The translations under genes were made by a program, and so were the position numbers. The notes below the pieces were generated by a model. The model had not been told where the DNA came from. It ran no database searches and saw nothing but the letters and a program-made list of their open reading frames with translations. A DNA stretch of 64,000 bases. Origin: an uncultured Mailhella sp. (lineage in GTDB: Bacteria > Desulfobacterota > Desulfovibrionia > Desulfovibrionales > Desulfovibrionaceae). Of this stretch, positions 33,472 to 42,120 are shown one piece after another; within the stretch, counting starts at the first letter, position 1; every line of letters begins with the position of its first letter. The stretch lies in NCBI RefSeq assembly GCF_944324615.1, contig NZ_CALUWY010000006.1, positions 1 to 64,000 on the forward strand. Direction: 5' to 3'.

Positions 33472-34302
33472 TCAGGCGGCAACCGCCGTGCGGCCGCCGT
33501 GGGAGCGGGGAACGAAGGAGGGACGGGCCGTGTTTTTTTCGCCGAACAGCTCACGGCTTTCCGCGCCGTAGAGGCTGTTGAGCATGGCGGGAGTGAGCTC
33601 TGAGGTGGGGCCGTCGAAGACGATTTCGCCTTTCTTGAGCGCCACGGTGCGCGGACAGTAACGGATGGCGTAGTCGACCTGATGCAGCGTGACCACCACG
33701 GTGATGCCGTCGGTTCTGTTGAGCTCCTGCAAGGTGTCCATGACGTTGCGGGCCGATTCCGGGTCCAGGGAGGCGATGGGCTCGTCGGCAAGGAGCACCT
33801 CGGAGCGCTGCACAAGGGCGCGGGCTATGGCGGCGCGCTGCTGCTGTCCGCCGGAAAGCGTGGAGGTGCGCTGCCAGGCCTTGTCGCGTATGCCCACGCG
33901 CTCAAGGGCGCGCAGGGTCAGTTCCACATCCTCGCGGGAAAAAAGCCCGGCCAGTCCGTGGAAGAACGGCGTGCGGCCGAGGGCACCCAGGGCGACGTTG
34001 CGTGCGACGCTGATGCGCCCCACAAGATTGAACTGCTGGAAAATGACGCCGATGTGGCTGCGTATGTCGCGTATGTCCCTGCTCAGCATTCCGTTCTTCT
34101 GTATGGTGTAGCCGTTGACCGTGACCTCGCCTGCGTTTCTGTCGCTGGTGGTGAGGCCGCATATATGACGCATGAGCGTGGATTTGCCGGAACCGGAAGA
34201 GCCGATGAGCGCAACCATTTCTCCGGGACGGATGTGCAGGTCTATATGTTTAAGTGCCTGAACGCCGGAAAACGTCTTGTTCAGCCCGGTAACGTGAATC
34301 AT
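33472..34302 (-). CDS. phnC: Phosphonate ABC transporter ATP-binding protein
   Basis: A 276-residue ABC ATPase and first gene of the phn operon. Walker [11 protein letters not shown]-loop [17 protein letters not shown], signature [15 protein letters not shown], Walker [13 protein letters not shown] and switch [10 protein letters not shown] are intact. The [22 protein letters not shown] stretch is characteristic of PhnC. No phnF regulator gene is adjacent, so control must come from elsewhere. Confidence 0.93.
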   Translation of the reverse strand: MIHVTGLNKTFSGVQALKHIDLHIRPGEMVALIGSSGSGKSTLMRHICGLTTSDRNAGEVTVNGYTIQKNGMLSRDIRDIRSHIGVIFQQFNLVGRISVARNVALGALGRTPFFHGLAGLFSREDVELTLRALERVGIRDKAWQRTSTLSGGQQQRAAIARALVQRSEVLLADEPIASLDPESARNVMDTLQELNRTDGITVVVTLHQVDYAIRYCPRTVALKKGEIVFDGPTSELTPAMLNSLYGAESRELFGEKNTARPSFVPRSHGGRTAVAA

Positions 34303-34326
34303 TCCTGTTCCTCCATCGGAGAATAT

Positions 34327-34346
34327 CCGTACATGTCAGAGTACGG
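34327..34346. promoter_or_regulatory. Inverted repeat upstream of phnC
   Basis: CCGTAC (34327-34332) and GTACGG (34341-34346) with an 8-base spacer, 25 bases upstream of the phnC start. A candidate operator; the arms are short. The rest of 34303-34700 is AT-rich noncoding sequence that should hold the phn promoter. Confidence 0.3.
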
Positions 34347-34704
34347 GTGTTTTCACAGAGTTATTTTCCGCAAAAATCACGACTTTTGCATGTATGATGG
34401 AAAAGTCTCTGGTTCATGCGGAAGATATGCATGTGATATACGGGGGATGAATAGAGCGGGGATGACGGAAGTATGAATTTTCCATAACGCTTTTTTCCCT
34501 CACGGAGGAAAATTTGCGTCACTTTTTGTGCGTCATGGAAATATAAGGAAAAATAAGAAAAAGAAAATCAGAAGGATACGGCGAAATTTCCGCATAAGAA
34601 AGCGCAGCTGTCCTGCCTTACACAGCCTTCACAGAAAAAAGGGCGCAGCGGAAGAAGGCGGCAATGCCTGCGGGGATGCCGTGACCGGAAGGCAGCCGGA
34701 GGCG

Positions 34705-34764
34705 AAAAAAAAACGCGCCGCCTGGCGGATGTTTTGAGCGTGGACATCCTTTCCGGGCAGGCGC
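34705..34764 (-). terminator. Probable terminator of the arsR-permease operon
   Basis: On the minus strand, GCGCCTG and GGATGT pair with ACATCC and CAGGCG in a two-tier hairpin, followed by nine T (A at 34705-34713). It lies 25 bases after the permease stop. Confidence 0.6.
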
Positions 34765-34789
34765 GTGATGTTCCGGGAAAGGGGAGTGT

Positions 34790-35302
34790 TCAGGAAAGGT
34801 TCTTTTCTTCGGGAAGGGTCTTTTCCAGCACAAGGGCGATGAGGAATATGCCCGCGATGTTGAACAGAAGGCGCAGAGCCATGAAGCGGAAGCCGAGGGT
34901 GGCGCTTTCAAACATGATGAGGGGAATCTTGGTGCAGGACCAGGCCCCGATGAAGATGAAGACATTGAGCATGCGCGCCCCCTTCCGCATCATGACGCAG
35001 GCCATGGGAAAGGCCGCGTACAGGGGGCCCGCCGCGGCGGAACCCAGGAAAAAGGCCAGAAGCATGCCCCGCAGACCGGAATGCACGCCCATGTACTTCA
35101 TCATGGTTTCCCGTTCCACCCATACGTCCAGAAGGCCGAGCAGCACGAAGATGGGCGGCAGGAAGGAAAGCATTTCCAGAAGATTGTCCCGTGTGAGCGT
35201 CAGCGCCTTCCAGCCCGTCTCCGGAGCGAGAAAAAGCAGAAGCGTGTTGACGAGGCCGAGGGCCAGAAAAAAGCGGTAGCGTCTGCAGAAGGAACGTATC
35301 AC
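34790..35302 (-). CDS. ArsP/DUF318-type permease, C-terminal half
   Basis: A 170-residue membrane protein with four to five hydrophobic segments. LGSAAAGPLYAAFPMACVMMRKGARMLNVFIFIGAWSCTKIPL matches the second repeat of PF03773 permeases such as ArsP. The first repeat is encoded by the previous gene, which it overlaps by 4 bases (ATGA). Together they equal one normal-length permease, so this is a two-subunit version. An ArsR gene precedes them, so export of an organic arsenical or similar toxic compound is possible; the substrate is not proven. Confidence 0.75.
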   Translation of the reverse strand: MIRSFCRRYRFFLALGLVNTLLLFLAPETGWKALTLTRDNLLEMLSFLPPIFVLLGLLDVWVERETMMKYMGVHSGLRGMLLAFFLGSAAAGPLYAAFPMACVMMRKGARMLNVFIFIGAWSCTKIPLIMFESATLGFRFMALRLLFNIAGIFLIALVLEKTLPEEKNLS

Positions 35303-35775
35303 AGCAGCGCCCCCAGCAGAAAGGAGGAAAGCACGGCGTAGATAAAGGCGAGGAGGTTCCTCTGCACGGCGATGCGTCTGCCGAAGGTGGAACTTTCCAG
35401 CGGCAGGGTGATCACGCCCACCATCATGAGGGTGGTGAGGAACATGGCCGTCTGCCCGTAGCCCGCGCCGGAGGCGAGAAGCGAGGCCGCCAGCGGAAAG
35501 GCGATGAATCCGGGAATGAGGGTGACGGAACCTGCCGCGGCGGCCAGGGCCATGCCTGCAAGGCCGGAATCCTTCCCCAGCAGGCGGGAAATGAGGCTTT
35601 CATCCACCACGGCCAGCGTCATGCCCATGAGCAGGATGATGGGGAGAAACTGCGGCAGGATGTTCTCAAAGGATTTCCAGCCCTTTTTCAGGGCAAGGCG
35701 TGTCTTCTGCCTGTCTCTGGCAAAGGAAAGACCGAGCAGAAGCAGCGTTGCCAGATAAAGCGCGGCGGTGGACAT
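35299..35775 (-). CDS. ArsP/DUF318-type permease, N-terminal half
   Basis: A 158-residue membrane protein from the ATG at 35775 (MSTAALYLATLLLLG); the longer frame reads into the ArsR gene. It contains FENILPQFLPIILLMGMTLAVV and GSVTLIPGFIAFPLAASLLASGAGY, the counterpart of GSAAAGPLYAAFPMA in the next gene. It starts 1 base after the ArsR stop. The two halves together form a PF03773-like permease. Confidence 0.75.
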   Translation of the reverse strand: MSTAALYLATLLLLGLSFARDRQKTRLALKKGWKSFENILPQFLPIILLMGMTLAVVDESLISRLLGKDSGLAGMALAAAAGSVTLIPGFIAFPLAASLLASGAGYGQTAMFLTTLMMVGVITLPLESSTFGRRIAVQRNLLAFIYAVLSSFLLGALL

Positions 35776-35776
35776 G

Positions 35777-36106
35777 TCATTTCTCCTTCCGGGGCAGAGG
35801 GGCCATGGGCAGGCGGAGAAGCCCGTTTGCGTCGTCGCGCGCCGTGATGTCCGCCATGGCCTCGATGTCCCGGGCCAGAGCGCGCAGTCTTTCCCTGTTG
35901 ATGGCATAGTGCATGTGGTAGCCGCGCCGTTCCCCGGAAAGAAGTCCGGCTTCTTTCAGGATTCTGATATGCTGGGATACCGCGCTTTCACTGACGCCGA
36001 GGCTGCGCGCCAGTGCGGAGACGCAGAAATTGTGTTCGAGCAGCAGCCTGATGAGACGGCGGCGGGTTTCGTCGGCCAGAGCGCGATAGAGGGGGGCGTT
36101 GTCCAT
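35777..36106 (-). CDS. ArsR-family transcriptional regulator
   Basis: A 109-residue winged-helix regulator from the ATG at 36106, which has AAAGGAAG upstream; the frame open to 36217 has no such signal. It reads ALADETRRRLIRLLLEHNFCVSALARSLGVSESAVSQHIRILKEAGLLSGERRGYHMHYAIN, with a single cysteine (C24 or so) in the recognition region, so a classical CVC metal site is not present. It is first in the operon with the split permease and probably represses it. Confidence 0.85.
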   Translation of the reverse strand: MDNAPLYRALADETRRRLIRLLLEHNFCVSALARSLGVSESAVSQHIRILKEAGLLSGERRGYHMHYAINRERLRALARDIEAMADITARDDANGLLRLPMAPLPRKEK

Positions 36107-36186
36107 GCTCTTCCTTTGCCGCAGGCGGCGGTGCGTTCCGTTTTTTTCGCCGGAGAAGGGCAGGCCGGTGCGGGAATGAAATCTGA

Positions 36187-36202
36187 TGAAGTAATGACTT
36201 AA
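36187..36202. promoter_or_regulatory. Candidate ArsR operator
   Basis: An imperfect inverted repeat TGAAGT-AATG-ACTTAA, 80 bases upstream of the regulator start. Placement fits autoregulation; the match is short. Confidence 0.3.
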
Positions 36203-36540
36203 ATAAACCGACGCCATGTTCTGTCAAGCGGAAGGGCCGCCGGGAAGAAGCGCCGGAAAAGGCGCCCGCGGCGGACCTTCCGGGCACGGCGTGCTTCCCT
36301 GAGGGCGTTGACAGAAAAACGCCATGGCGGGCATGATGACAGAACACTCGTATGGATGCAGAAGGGGCGGGAGTGCGTGCAGGCTGAAGAAGGCCGCGTT
36401 TTGTGAGGCGGCTTTCGGGCGATGGTGCCGAGCTGCGCGCCGGAAGAGAGAAAACGCCCTTCATCCTGCCGGGCGCATTTCTTCGCGCACGGCAGAACAT
36501 GGGATATTCCCGCCTTCGGGCGGAGACGGAGGAATGCGAC

Positions 36541-38013
36541 ATGCAGCAGAAGGTCAACGATCTGCGCAGTGCGCTTGAGCTGCTGCGCTCCATGCCGGGG
36601 CAGCTTGTTTCCACGGATGTGGAGGTGGATCCGGAGGCGGAACTTTCCGGCATATACCGGTATGTCGGCGCGGGCGGCACGGTGAAGCGGCCCACGAAGG
36701 AAGGTCCGGCCATGCTTTTTGAAAACATCAAGGGGCATCCGGGGGCGCGTGTGGCCATAGGGCTCATGGCAAGCCGCCGGCGCGTGGCCGCGCTTCTCGG
36801 CACAAGGGCGGAGGATCTGGGAAAAAGGCTCTGGGCCTGTGTGGATGCTCCCCTGCCGCCTGTTTTTGAACCGGGGCCTGCCCCCTGTCAGGAAGTGGTG
36901 CACCGGGCCTCTGAGGAAGGCTTCGACCTGAACCGCCTGGTGCCTGCTCCCACCAATACGCCGCAGGATGCCGGGCCCTACATCACGCTCGGCATGTGCT
37001 ATGCCGCGCATCCCGATACCGGCCGCTGGGATGTGACCATACACAGGCTCTGCATCCAGAGCAGAGACACGCTGTCCATTTTCTTCACGCCCGGCGCGCG
37101 GCATATCGGGGCCATGGCGGAACGGGCGGAGCAGCTCGGCAGAACGCTCCCCATTTCCATAAGCATAGGGGTGGATCCGGCCATTGCCATCAGTTCCTGC
37201 TTTGAGCCGCCCACCACGCCCCTGGGCTACGACGAACTGGCCGTGGCCGGAGCCCTGCGCGGGGAGCCGGTGCGCCTCTGCCCCTGCGTGAGCGTGGACT
37301 GCCGCGCCATTGCTCTGGCCGAATACGTCATTGAGGGCGAAGTGCTGCCTCATGTGCGCATTCAGGAAGATCAGAACCGCCGTACCGGCTATGCCATGCC
37401 GGAATTTCCCGGCTATACCGGCCCGGCAAGCCCCGACTGCTGGTGCATCAGGGTGAAGGCCGTCACCCACAGAAAGAATCCCATCATGCAGACCTGCATA
37501 GGCCCCAGCGAGGAACATGTTTCCATGGCGGGCATTCCCACGGAGGCGAGCATTTACGGCATGGTGGAACGCGCCATGCCCGGGCGCCTGCTCAACGTGT
37601 ACTGCGCCTCGGCCGGCGGCGGAAAGTATATGGCCGTCCTGCAGTTCTGCAAGCGTTCCGCCAGCGACGAGGGCCGTCAGCGTCAGGCCGCGCTTCTGGC
37701 TTTTTCGGCCTTCAGCGAGCTCAAACATGTGTTTCTGGTGGATGAGGATGTGGACTGCTTCGACATGAACGACGTGCTCTGGGCCATGAACACCCGTTTT
37801 CAGGGGGACAGGGACATCATCACCATTCCCGGCGTGCGCTGTCATCCGCTGGATCCGTCCAATGATCCGGCGTATTCCCCCAGCATTCAGAATCACGGCA
37901 TTGCCTGCAAGACCATTTTCGACTGCACCGTGCCCTTTGCCCTGAAGAGCAGATTCGTGCGCGCCGCATTCATGGAAACCGATCCTTCGCGCTGGCTGGG
38001 AGGGGAGAAGTAG
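36541..38013 (+). CDS. UbiD-family decarboxylase
   Basis: A 490-residue prenylated-flavin-dependent decarboxylase from the ATG at 36541, which has GGAGG 8 bases upstream; the frame open from 36403 has no such signal. It contains FENIKGHPGARVAIG, LNRLVPAPTNTPQDAGPYIT, ISIGVDPAIAISSCFEPPTTPLGYDELAVAGAL and EYVIEGEVLPHV, the conserved active-site region. The next gene encodes the matching UbiX, immediately adjacent. The pair could act on a hydroxybenzoate, another aromatic acid or octaprenyl-hydroxybenzoate; substrate cannot be told here. It is not in a menaquinone gene cluster. Confidence 0.88.
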   Translation: MQQKVNDLRSALELLRSMPGQLVSTDVEVDPEAELSGIYRYVGAGGTVKRPTKEGPAMLFENIKGHPGARVAIGLMASRRRVAALLGTRAEDLGKRLWACVDAPLPPVFEPGPAPCQEVVHRASEEGFDLNRLVPAPTNTPQDAGPYITLGMCYAAHPDTGRWDVTIHRLCIQSRDTLSIFFTPGARHIGAMAERAEQLGRTLPISISIGVDPAIAISSCFEPPTTPLGYDELAVAGALRGEPVRLCPCVSVDCRAIALAEYVIEGEVLPHVRIQEDQNRRTGYAMPEFPGYTGPASPDCWCIRVKAVTHRKNPIMQTCIGPSEEHVSMAGIPTEASIYGMVERAMPGRLLNVYCASAGGGKYMAVLQFCKRSASDEGRQRQAALLAFSAFSELKHVFLVDEDVDCFDMNDVLWAMNTRFQGDRDIITIPGVRCHPLDPSNDPAYSPSIQNHGIACKTIFDCTVPFALKSRFVRAAFMETDPSRWLGGEK

Positions 38014-38598
38014 ATGTCCGTACATCAGAAGCGCAGGCGGCTGATCATAGCCGCCACCGGAGCGAGCGGTTCCCCCCTGCTTCTGGAGTGCCTGCGCATG
38101 GTGAAGGCTCATCCGGACTGGGAAAGCTGCCTTGTCATGAGCCGGGGGGCGAAGCTGACCCTCGGCTATGAAACCGATCTTGCCGTGGAAGACGTGTACC
38201 GCATGGCCGATACCGTGCTTGAACCTGAGGACATCGACGCCGCCCCCGCCAGCGGAAGCTTTTCCACGGCCGGCATGCTGGTGGTGCCCTGCAGCATGAA
38301 GACGGTGGCCGGCATTGCCTCCGGCTATGCCGACACCCTTATCCTGCGTGCGGCGGACGTGACCATCAAGGAACAGCGCCCCCTGGTGCTGGCGGCAAGG
38401 GAAGCTCCGCTGAGTGCCGTGCACCTGCGCAATCTCTATGAACTTTCCCGTCTGCCGGGGGTGCGCATCGTGCCGCCCGTGCTCACCTATTACCACAGGC
38501 CGCAGAGCGTGCAGGATATGACGCATCACTGCGCCTGCCGTCTGCTTCAGCCTTTCGGCATCGAGGTGGAGGACATGTTCCGCTGGGGAGAAGCGTAG
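38014..38598 (+). CDS. ubiX: Flavin prenyltransferase
   Basis: A 194-residue flavoprotein that makes prenyl-FMN for the adjacent UbiD enzyme. It reads RRLIIAATGASGSPLLLECL, the flavin phosphate loop, then VVPCSMKTVAGIASGYADTLILRAADVTIKEQRPLVLAAREAPLSAVHLRNLYELS. Its ATG directly follows the ubiD TAG, so the two are translationally coupled. Length is normal. Confidence 0.92.
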   Translation: MSVHQKRRRLIIAATGASGSPLLLECLRMVKAHPDWESCLVMSRGAKLTLGYETDLAVEDVYRMADTVLEPEDIDAAPASGSFSTAGMLVVPCSMKTVAGIASGYADTLILRAADVTIKEQRPLVLAAREAPLSAVHLRNLYELSRLPGVRIVPPVLTYYHRPQSVQDMTHHCACRLLQPFGIEVEDMFRWGEA

Positions 38599-38680
38599 AG
38601 GCCGGGGCTTTTCCGGCGAAGCCTGAAAAAAGCATCGCCCGGGGCAGGCGGACCCGGGCGATGTCTTTGCAGGGAGAAGG

Positions 38681-38710
38681 AACGTGGAGCCATGCTCCAC
38701 GTTTTTTTTT
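38681..38710 (+). terminator. Intrinsic terminator of the ubiDX operon
   Basis: A 10-bp stem, 38681-38690 with 38694-38703, then seven more T to 38710. The same hairpin is just past the stop of the minus-strand PII gene at 38712. Confidence 0.85.
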
Positions 38711-38711
38711 G

Positions 38712-39416
38712 TTATGCGCCGGTTCCGTTCTTTTTCTGACCCAGCGTTTCAAAGCTTTCCACAGGCATGCGGAAGGCGATGCCGGAACCGGGTTCGGCGT
38801 CTTTGAATTCCGAACGTATGCTTTCCATGATGTGCGCGCTTTTGCCCCGGGAGCTGAGTATCATGACCAGTTCCTTTTCAGGAACGATGGTGATGCCGAA
38901 GAAGGTGGCGTCGTCGGGGCGGGCCGTGCCGCGCGCGTGGATGACGGTGCCGCCCGTGGCTCCGGCGCGGCGTGCCGCGTCCATGACCTGATCGGCGCCG
39001 CCGCTGTTGACGATGACGGAGAGAAGTTCGTAGCCGGAAAGTTCCGGGCTGCTTTCGGACATGGGTTCCTCCTGAATATGGGAAAAGGCTGCGCCTGAAG
39101 CGTGGTGGCGGAAAATGTCGAGCACGTTGAGCGTGAACATGATGCCCCGGGCTCTGGCGAGTCCGGGAGCGTTGCGGATCGCATCCATGACGGGCTGCAC
39201 GAGATGCGCGGGCAGAATGCAGTAGAGCAGTTCCTTTTCCACGTCGTCCAGGCCGAGGAGGCGGAGCCACCGGCTTTCGGCCGTGCCGCGCCCGAGGATG
39301 ACGGTGCCGCCGGAGGCCCCGGCCTTTCTGGCCGCGGCCATGGCTTCGTCGCACCTGTGTTTTTCTATGACGGTGACGAGCAGTTTGCCCGTGCTGTTGC
39401 TGGAAGTGGTGTTCAT
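38712..39416 (-). CDS. Double PII-like domain protein, with internal start
   Basis: A 234-residue cytoplasmic protein made of two PII (GlnB-like) domains. The first (about 10-100) includes AAARKAGASGGTVILGRGTAES and LLYCILPAHLVQPVMDAI; the second (120-225) includes DAARRAGATGGTVIHARGTARP and VPEKELVMILSSRGKSAHIMESI. The uridylylated tyrosine loop of GlnB is absent. It starts within the ATGA overlap with the DUF1538 membrane protein gene, so it probably gates that transporter, as PII proteins do for AmtB. A strong AGGAGG site precedes an in-frame ATG at 39062, where the second domain begins. Confidence 0.8.
   Translation of the reverse strand: MNTTSSNSTGKLLVTVIEKHRCDEAMAAARKAGASGGTVILGRGTAESRWLRLLGLDDVEKELLYCILPAHLVQPVMDAIRNAPGLARARGIMFTLNVLDIFRHHASGAAFSHIQEEPMSESSPELSGYELLSVIVNSGGADQVMDAARRAGATGGTVIHARGTARPDDATFFGITIVPEKELVMILSSRGKSAHIMESIRSEFKDAEPGSGIAFRMPVESFETLGQKKNGTGA
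39062..39076 (-). promoter_or_regulatory. Internal ribosome binding site and start in the PII gene
   Basis: On the minus strand AGGAGG lies 5 to 6 bases before an ATG at 39062-39060, which opens MSESSPELSGYELL. Initiation here would give a separate 116-residue single-PII protein from the same frame. Confidence 0.5.
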
Positions 39417-40867
39417 GAGCGGTCCCCCGTCTTGCATCTGAAAACAATGCCCAGAAGCTGAATGGCGATGAGCGGCGTCATGGCGATCATGGCGATGCAG
39501 CCGAAGGCGTCCACGGCGGGATTGCCGCCCACGCCCTTGGATACGCCGAGCATGAAGGCGAGGATGAAGGTTGAGGCCATGGGGCCCGAGGCCACGCCGC
39601 CGGAGTCGAAGGCGATGGCCGTGAACATGCGCGGGCAGAGGCGCATGAGCAGCATGGCCGCTGCGTATCCCGGAATGAGGAAATACCAGAGGCTGGTACC
39701 CGTCATCACCCGGTACATGGCGATGCCCACGGCAAGGGAAACGCCTGCGGAAAGGGCGATCAGCATGAGTGTACGGCGTATGGCGCCGCCGGAAACCTGT
39801 TCCACCTGTTCGGTGAGAATCCATACGGCAGGTTCCGCACATACCACCACGGCGCCCAGCACCAGGGCCACGGGAATGAGCAGAAAGCGGTTTTCCGGGG
39901 CGGAGAGAAGAGCGCCGAGGGCGTCGCCCGCAGGCATGAAGCCGCCCTTCACGCCGAGGAAGAACAGAATGACGCCGAAGAAGGTATACAGCAGGCCCAT
40001 GACCATGCGCAGGGTCTGTCTGCGGGAAAGCCGGATGAGAAACAGGCGGAAGAGGACAAAGAGCGCGGCCAGAGGCCCGAGGGCCATGGCCACTTCGTGG
40101 GTGACTTCCGGCAGCAGGTGGAGAAAATGCTCCGCAAGGCCTTCCTGTGCGGCCTGCATGGCGGAGGCCTGTTCCGGCATGGCCGGGGCGGCGAAGAGAC
40201 CGAGCATGAGCACGGCAAGGATGGGGCCCACGGAGGCCAGGCCTACGAAGCCGAAGCTGTCGTCACCGGCATGACTGCCGCCGCGCACGGCGGCCACACC
40301 CACGCCGAGAGCCATGATGAAGGGCACGGTCATGGGGCCTGTGGTGGCGCCGCCCGCATCGAAGCCTATGCCCAGAAAAAGATCGGGCACAAGAAACGCG
40401 CAGAGGAACACCAGAGCGTAGCAGAGAAAGAGCAGCAGTTTGAGCGGGAGCTGAAAAATGATGCGCCCCATGGCCACGGCCACGAAAAAGCCCACACCCG
40501 CCGCGATGATGCACACAAGCGCCATGGGGGCGATGACCGGGGCCACCCCCGTGACTTGGGCGGCGAGCACCTGCACGTCGGGTTCGGCCACGGTGATGAT
40601 GAAGCCCACCACGAAGCCCACGGCCAGTATGAGGGCGAGGTTTCTTTTGCCGGTAAGAGTGGAGCCCACCTTCTGACCCACGGGCAGAACGCCGATGTCT
40701 GCGCCCACAAGGAAAAGCCCGAGGCCGATGATGAACAGTACGGCTCCCACGAGGAATTTCGGCAGATCGTCGCCCAGCGGCGCGACAGTCAGATGAAGCA
40801 GGAGCACCAGAATGACCACCGGAATCACCGAGATCACGGACTCCCTGCATTTCTCGATAAAGAGCAT
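39413..40867 (-). CDS. DUF1538 membrane protein
   Basis: A 484-residue inner-membrane protein with two DUF1538 repeats. Each holds a glycine-rich signature: IGFDAGGATTGPMTVPFIMALGVG in the first, IAFDSGGVASGPMASTFILAFMLGVS in the second, within about 12 hydrophobic segments. Such inverted or tandem repeats are typical of transporters. AAAGGA precedes the ATG. The coupled double-PII protein suggests control by nucleotides or nitrogen status. The transported substrate is unknown. Confidence 0.85.
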   Translation of the reverse strand: MLFIEKCRESVISVIPVVILVLLLHLTVAPLGDDLPKFLVGAVLFIIGLGLFLVGADIGVLPVGQKVGSTLTGKRNLALILAVGFVVGFIITVAEPDVQVLAAQVTGVAPVIAPMALVCIIAAGVGFFVAVAMGRIIFQLPLKLLLFLCYALVFLCAFLVPDLFLGIGFDAGGATTGPMTVPFIMALGVGVAAVRGGSHAGDDSFGFVGLASVGPILAVLMLGLFAAPAMPEQASAMQAAQEGLAEHFLHLLPEVTHEVAMALGPLAALFVLFRLFLIRLSRRQTLRMVMGLLYTFFGVILFFLGVKGGFMPAGDALGALLSAPENRFLLIPVALVLGAVVVCAEPAVWILTEQVEQVSGGAIRRTLMLIALSAGVSLAVGIAMYRVMTGTSLWYFLIPGYAAAMLLMRLCPRMFTAIAFDSGGVASGPMASTFILAFMLGVSKGVGGNPAVDAFGCIAMIAMTPLIAIQLLGIVFRCKTGDRS

Positions 40868-41145
40868 GAGTATCCTTTATGCAATGTAACAAGTTGGCAA
40901 CATGCCGGAAGTCCGGCTCTACGCAAAGAACATAAAGACATATAACCTATATAAAAACATGAAGACGACATTTTCTGCGACATGCTGCACAGAAAAAGAG
41001 ACTTTCTGCATGGTGCCGCTTTGCAGGAGGGCCGTTTTCATGGGGAATGGCATAAACATCAGACACACGCTTTTTCATGCGGGCGAAAAAGCGCGGTGGG
41101 CGCGTTTTGCGCCTTCTGCGAAAAAGTCATGCCTCAAGTGTGATA

Positions 41146-41910
41146 TTAAGAAAAAAAGAAGCGGTAGACAAGGGTGGAAAGCAATAAAGAAAGCGTCACA
41201 TAAAGAAAATTTCTGACCATGCGGGCGCCTATGCGGATGGCGAGGCGCGTGCCGAGCTGATTGCCGAGTATGTTGGCCACGGCAAGGGGCACGCCGAGGC
41301 CGAAGAGCGTGACGCCGCCCGTGGCGAACACGGCGAAGGCGCCCGCGTTGGAGGCGAGGTTGAAGACCTTGGCCGTAGCCGAGGCGCGCACCAGCCCCAT
41401 GCGGAGCAGAAGGTGCTGGGCAATGATGAAGAAACTGCCCGTGCCCGGGCCGAAAAAGCCGTCGTAGGCGCCGATGAGAAGCCCCATGAGGATCACTCTG
41501 GTCCAGAGGCCCTTTTCGGGCAGATCGCCCTCTCCGGAGACGAGTCTTCCGGAAAACAGGGAGATGACCATGCCCACGGGCAGAAGGAAGATGAGCACCT
41601 TGCCCAGAAGGTCGCTCGGAACGTGCATGGCAAGGCCCGAACCGATCATGCCGCCGGCAAAGGCCGAGAGAAAGCCCGCCGGAGCGATGCGCATGACCAC
41701 GAGATGATTGCGGGCAAAGGTCCAGAGCGAGGTGAGCGAACCCAGGGTGCTGGCGAATTTTCCCGTACCGAGGGCCGCGTGCGGGGGAATGCCGCAGAGC
41801 AGCATGGCGGGGGTGGAAATAAGCCCGCCCCCTCCGGCCACGGAGTCCACGAAACCGGCGAGAAAGAAGAACAGGCAGAGGATCAGAAGAACGGCAAGGG
41901 AAGTTTCCAC
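41146..41910 (-). CDS. TSUP-family permease (sulfite/anion exporter type)
   Basis: A 254-residue membrane protein from the GTG at 41910 (VETSLAVLLILCLFFFLAGFVDSVAGGGGLIS), with AAGG 8 bases upstream. It has two repeats with the TSUP glycine signature: FVDSVAGGGGLISTPAMLLCGIPPHAALGTGKFAS and AYDGFFGPGTGSFFIIAQ. Family members export sulfite, sulfoacetate or other organosulfur anions. It is divergent from an AraC regulator, with 210 bases between them. Substrate is not known. Confidence 0.8.
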   Translation of the reverse strand: METSLAVLLILCLFFFLAGFVDSVAGGGGLISTPAMLLCGIPPHAALGTGKFASTLGSLTSLWTFARNHLVVMRIAPAGFLSAFAGGMIGSGLAMHVPSDLLGKVLIFLLPVGMVISLFSGRLVSGEGDLPEKGLWTRVILMGLLIGAYDGFFGPGTGSFFIIAQHLLLRMGLVRASATAKVFNLASNAGAFAVFATGGVTLFGLGVPLAVANILGNQLGTRLAIRIGARMVRNFLYVTLSLLLSTLVYRFFFS

Positions 41911-42120
41911 GGTAAAGGCCTTGTTTGAGGTTGCGAAGCGTTTTGTTTGTAGACGAAACGGCCGCGTTTGTCGAAATGGACTTCGGGAGGCGATGGTGAG
42001 AGAATCAGGCAAGAAAAAGAGGGAAATGGATATGGGGAAAGGCGGGTTTCCGGCATAGGATGAAGTCATGAACGGGCCGGGGCGGGATGCCGCCGGAGGA
42101 AGGCCCGGCAAGGAGGCCGT

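Noticed and set aside
36199..38700. Very long minus-strand frame of 833 codons across ubiD and ubiX
   Set aside because: It is an antisense shadow; both enzymes on the plus strand have full family motifs and ribosome binding sites.
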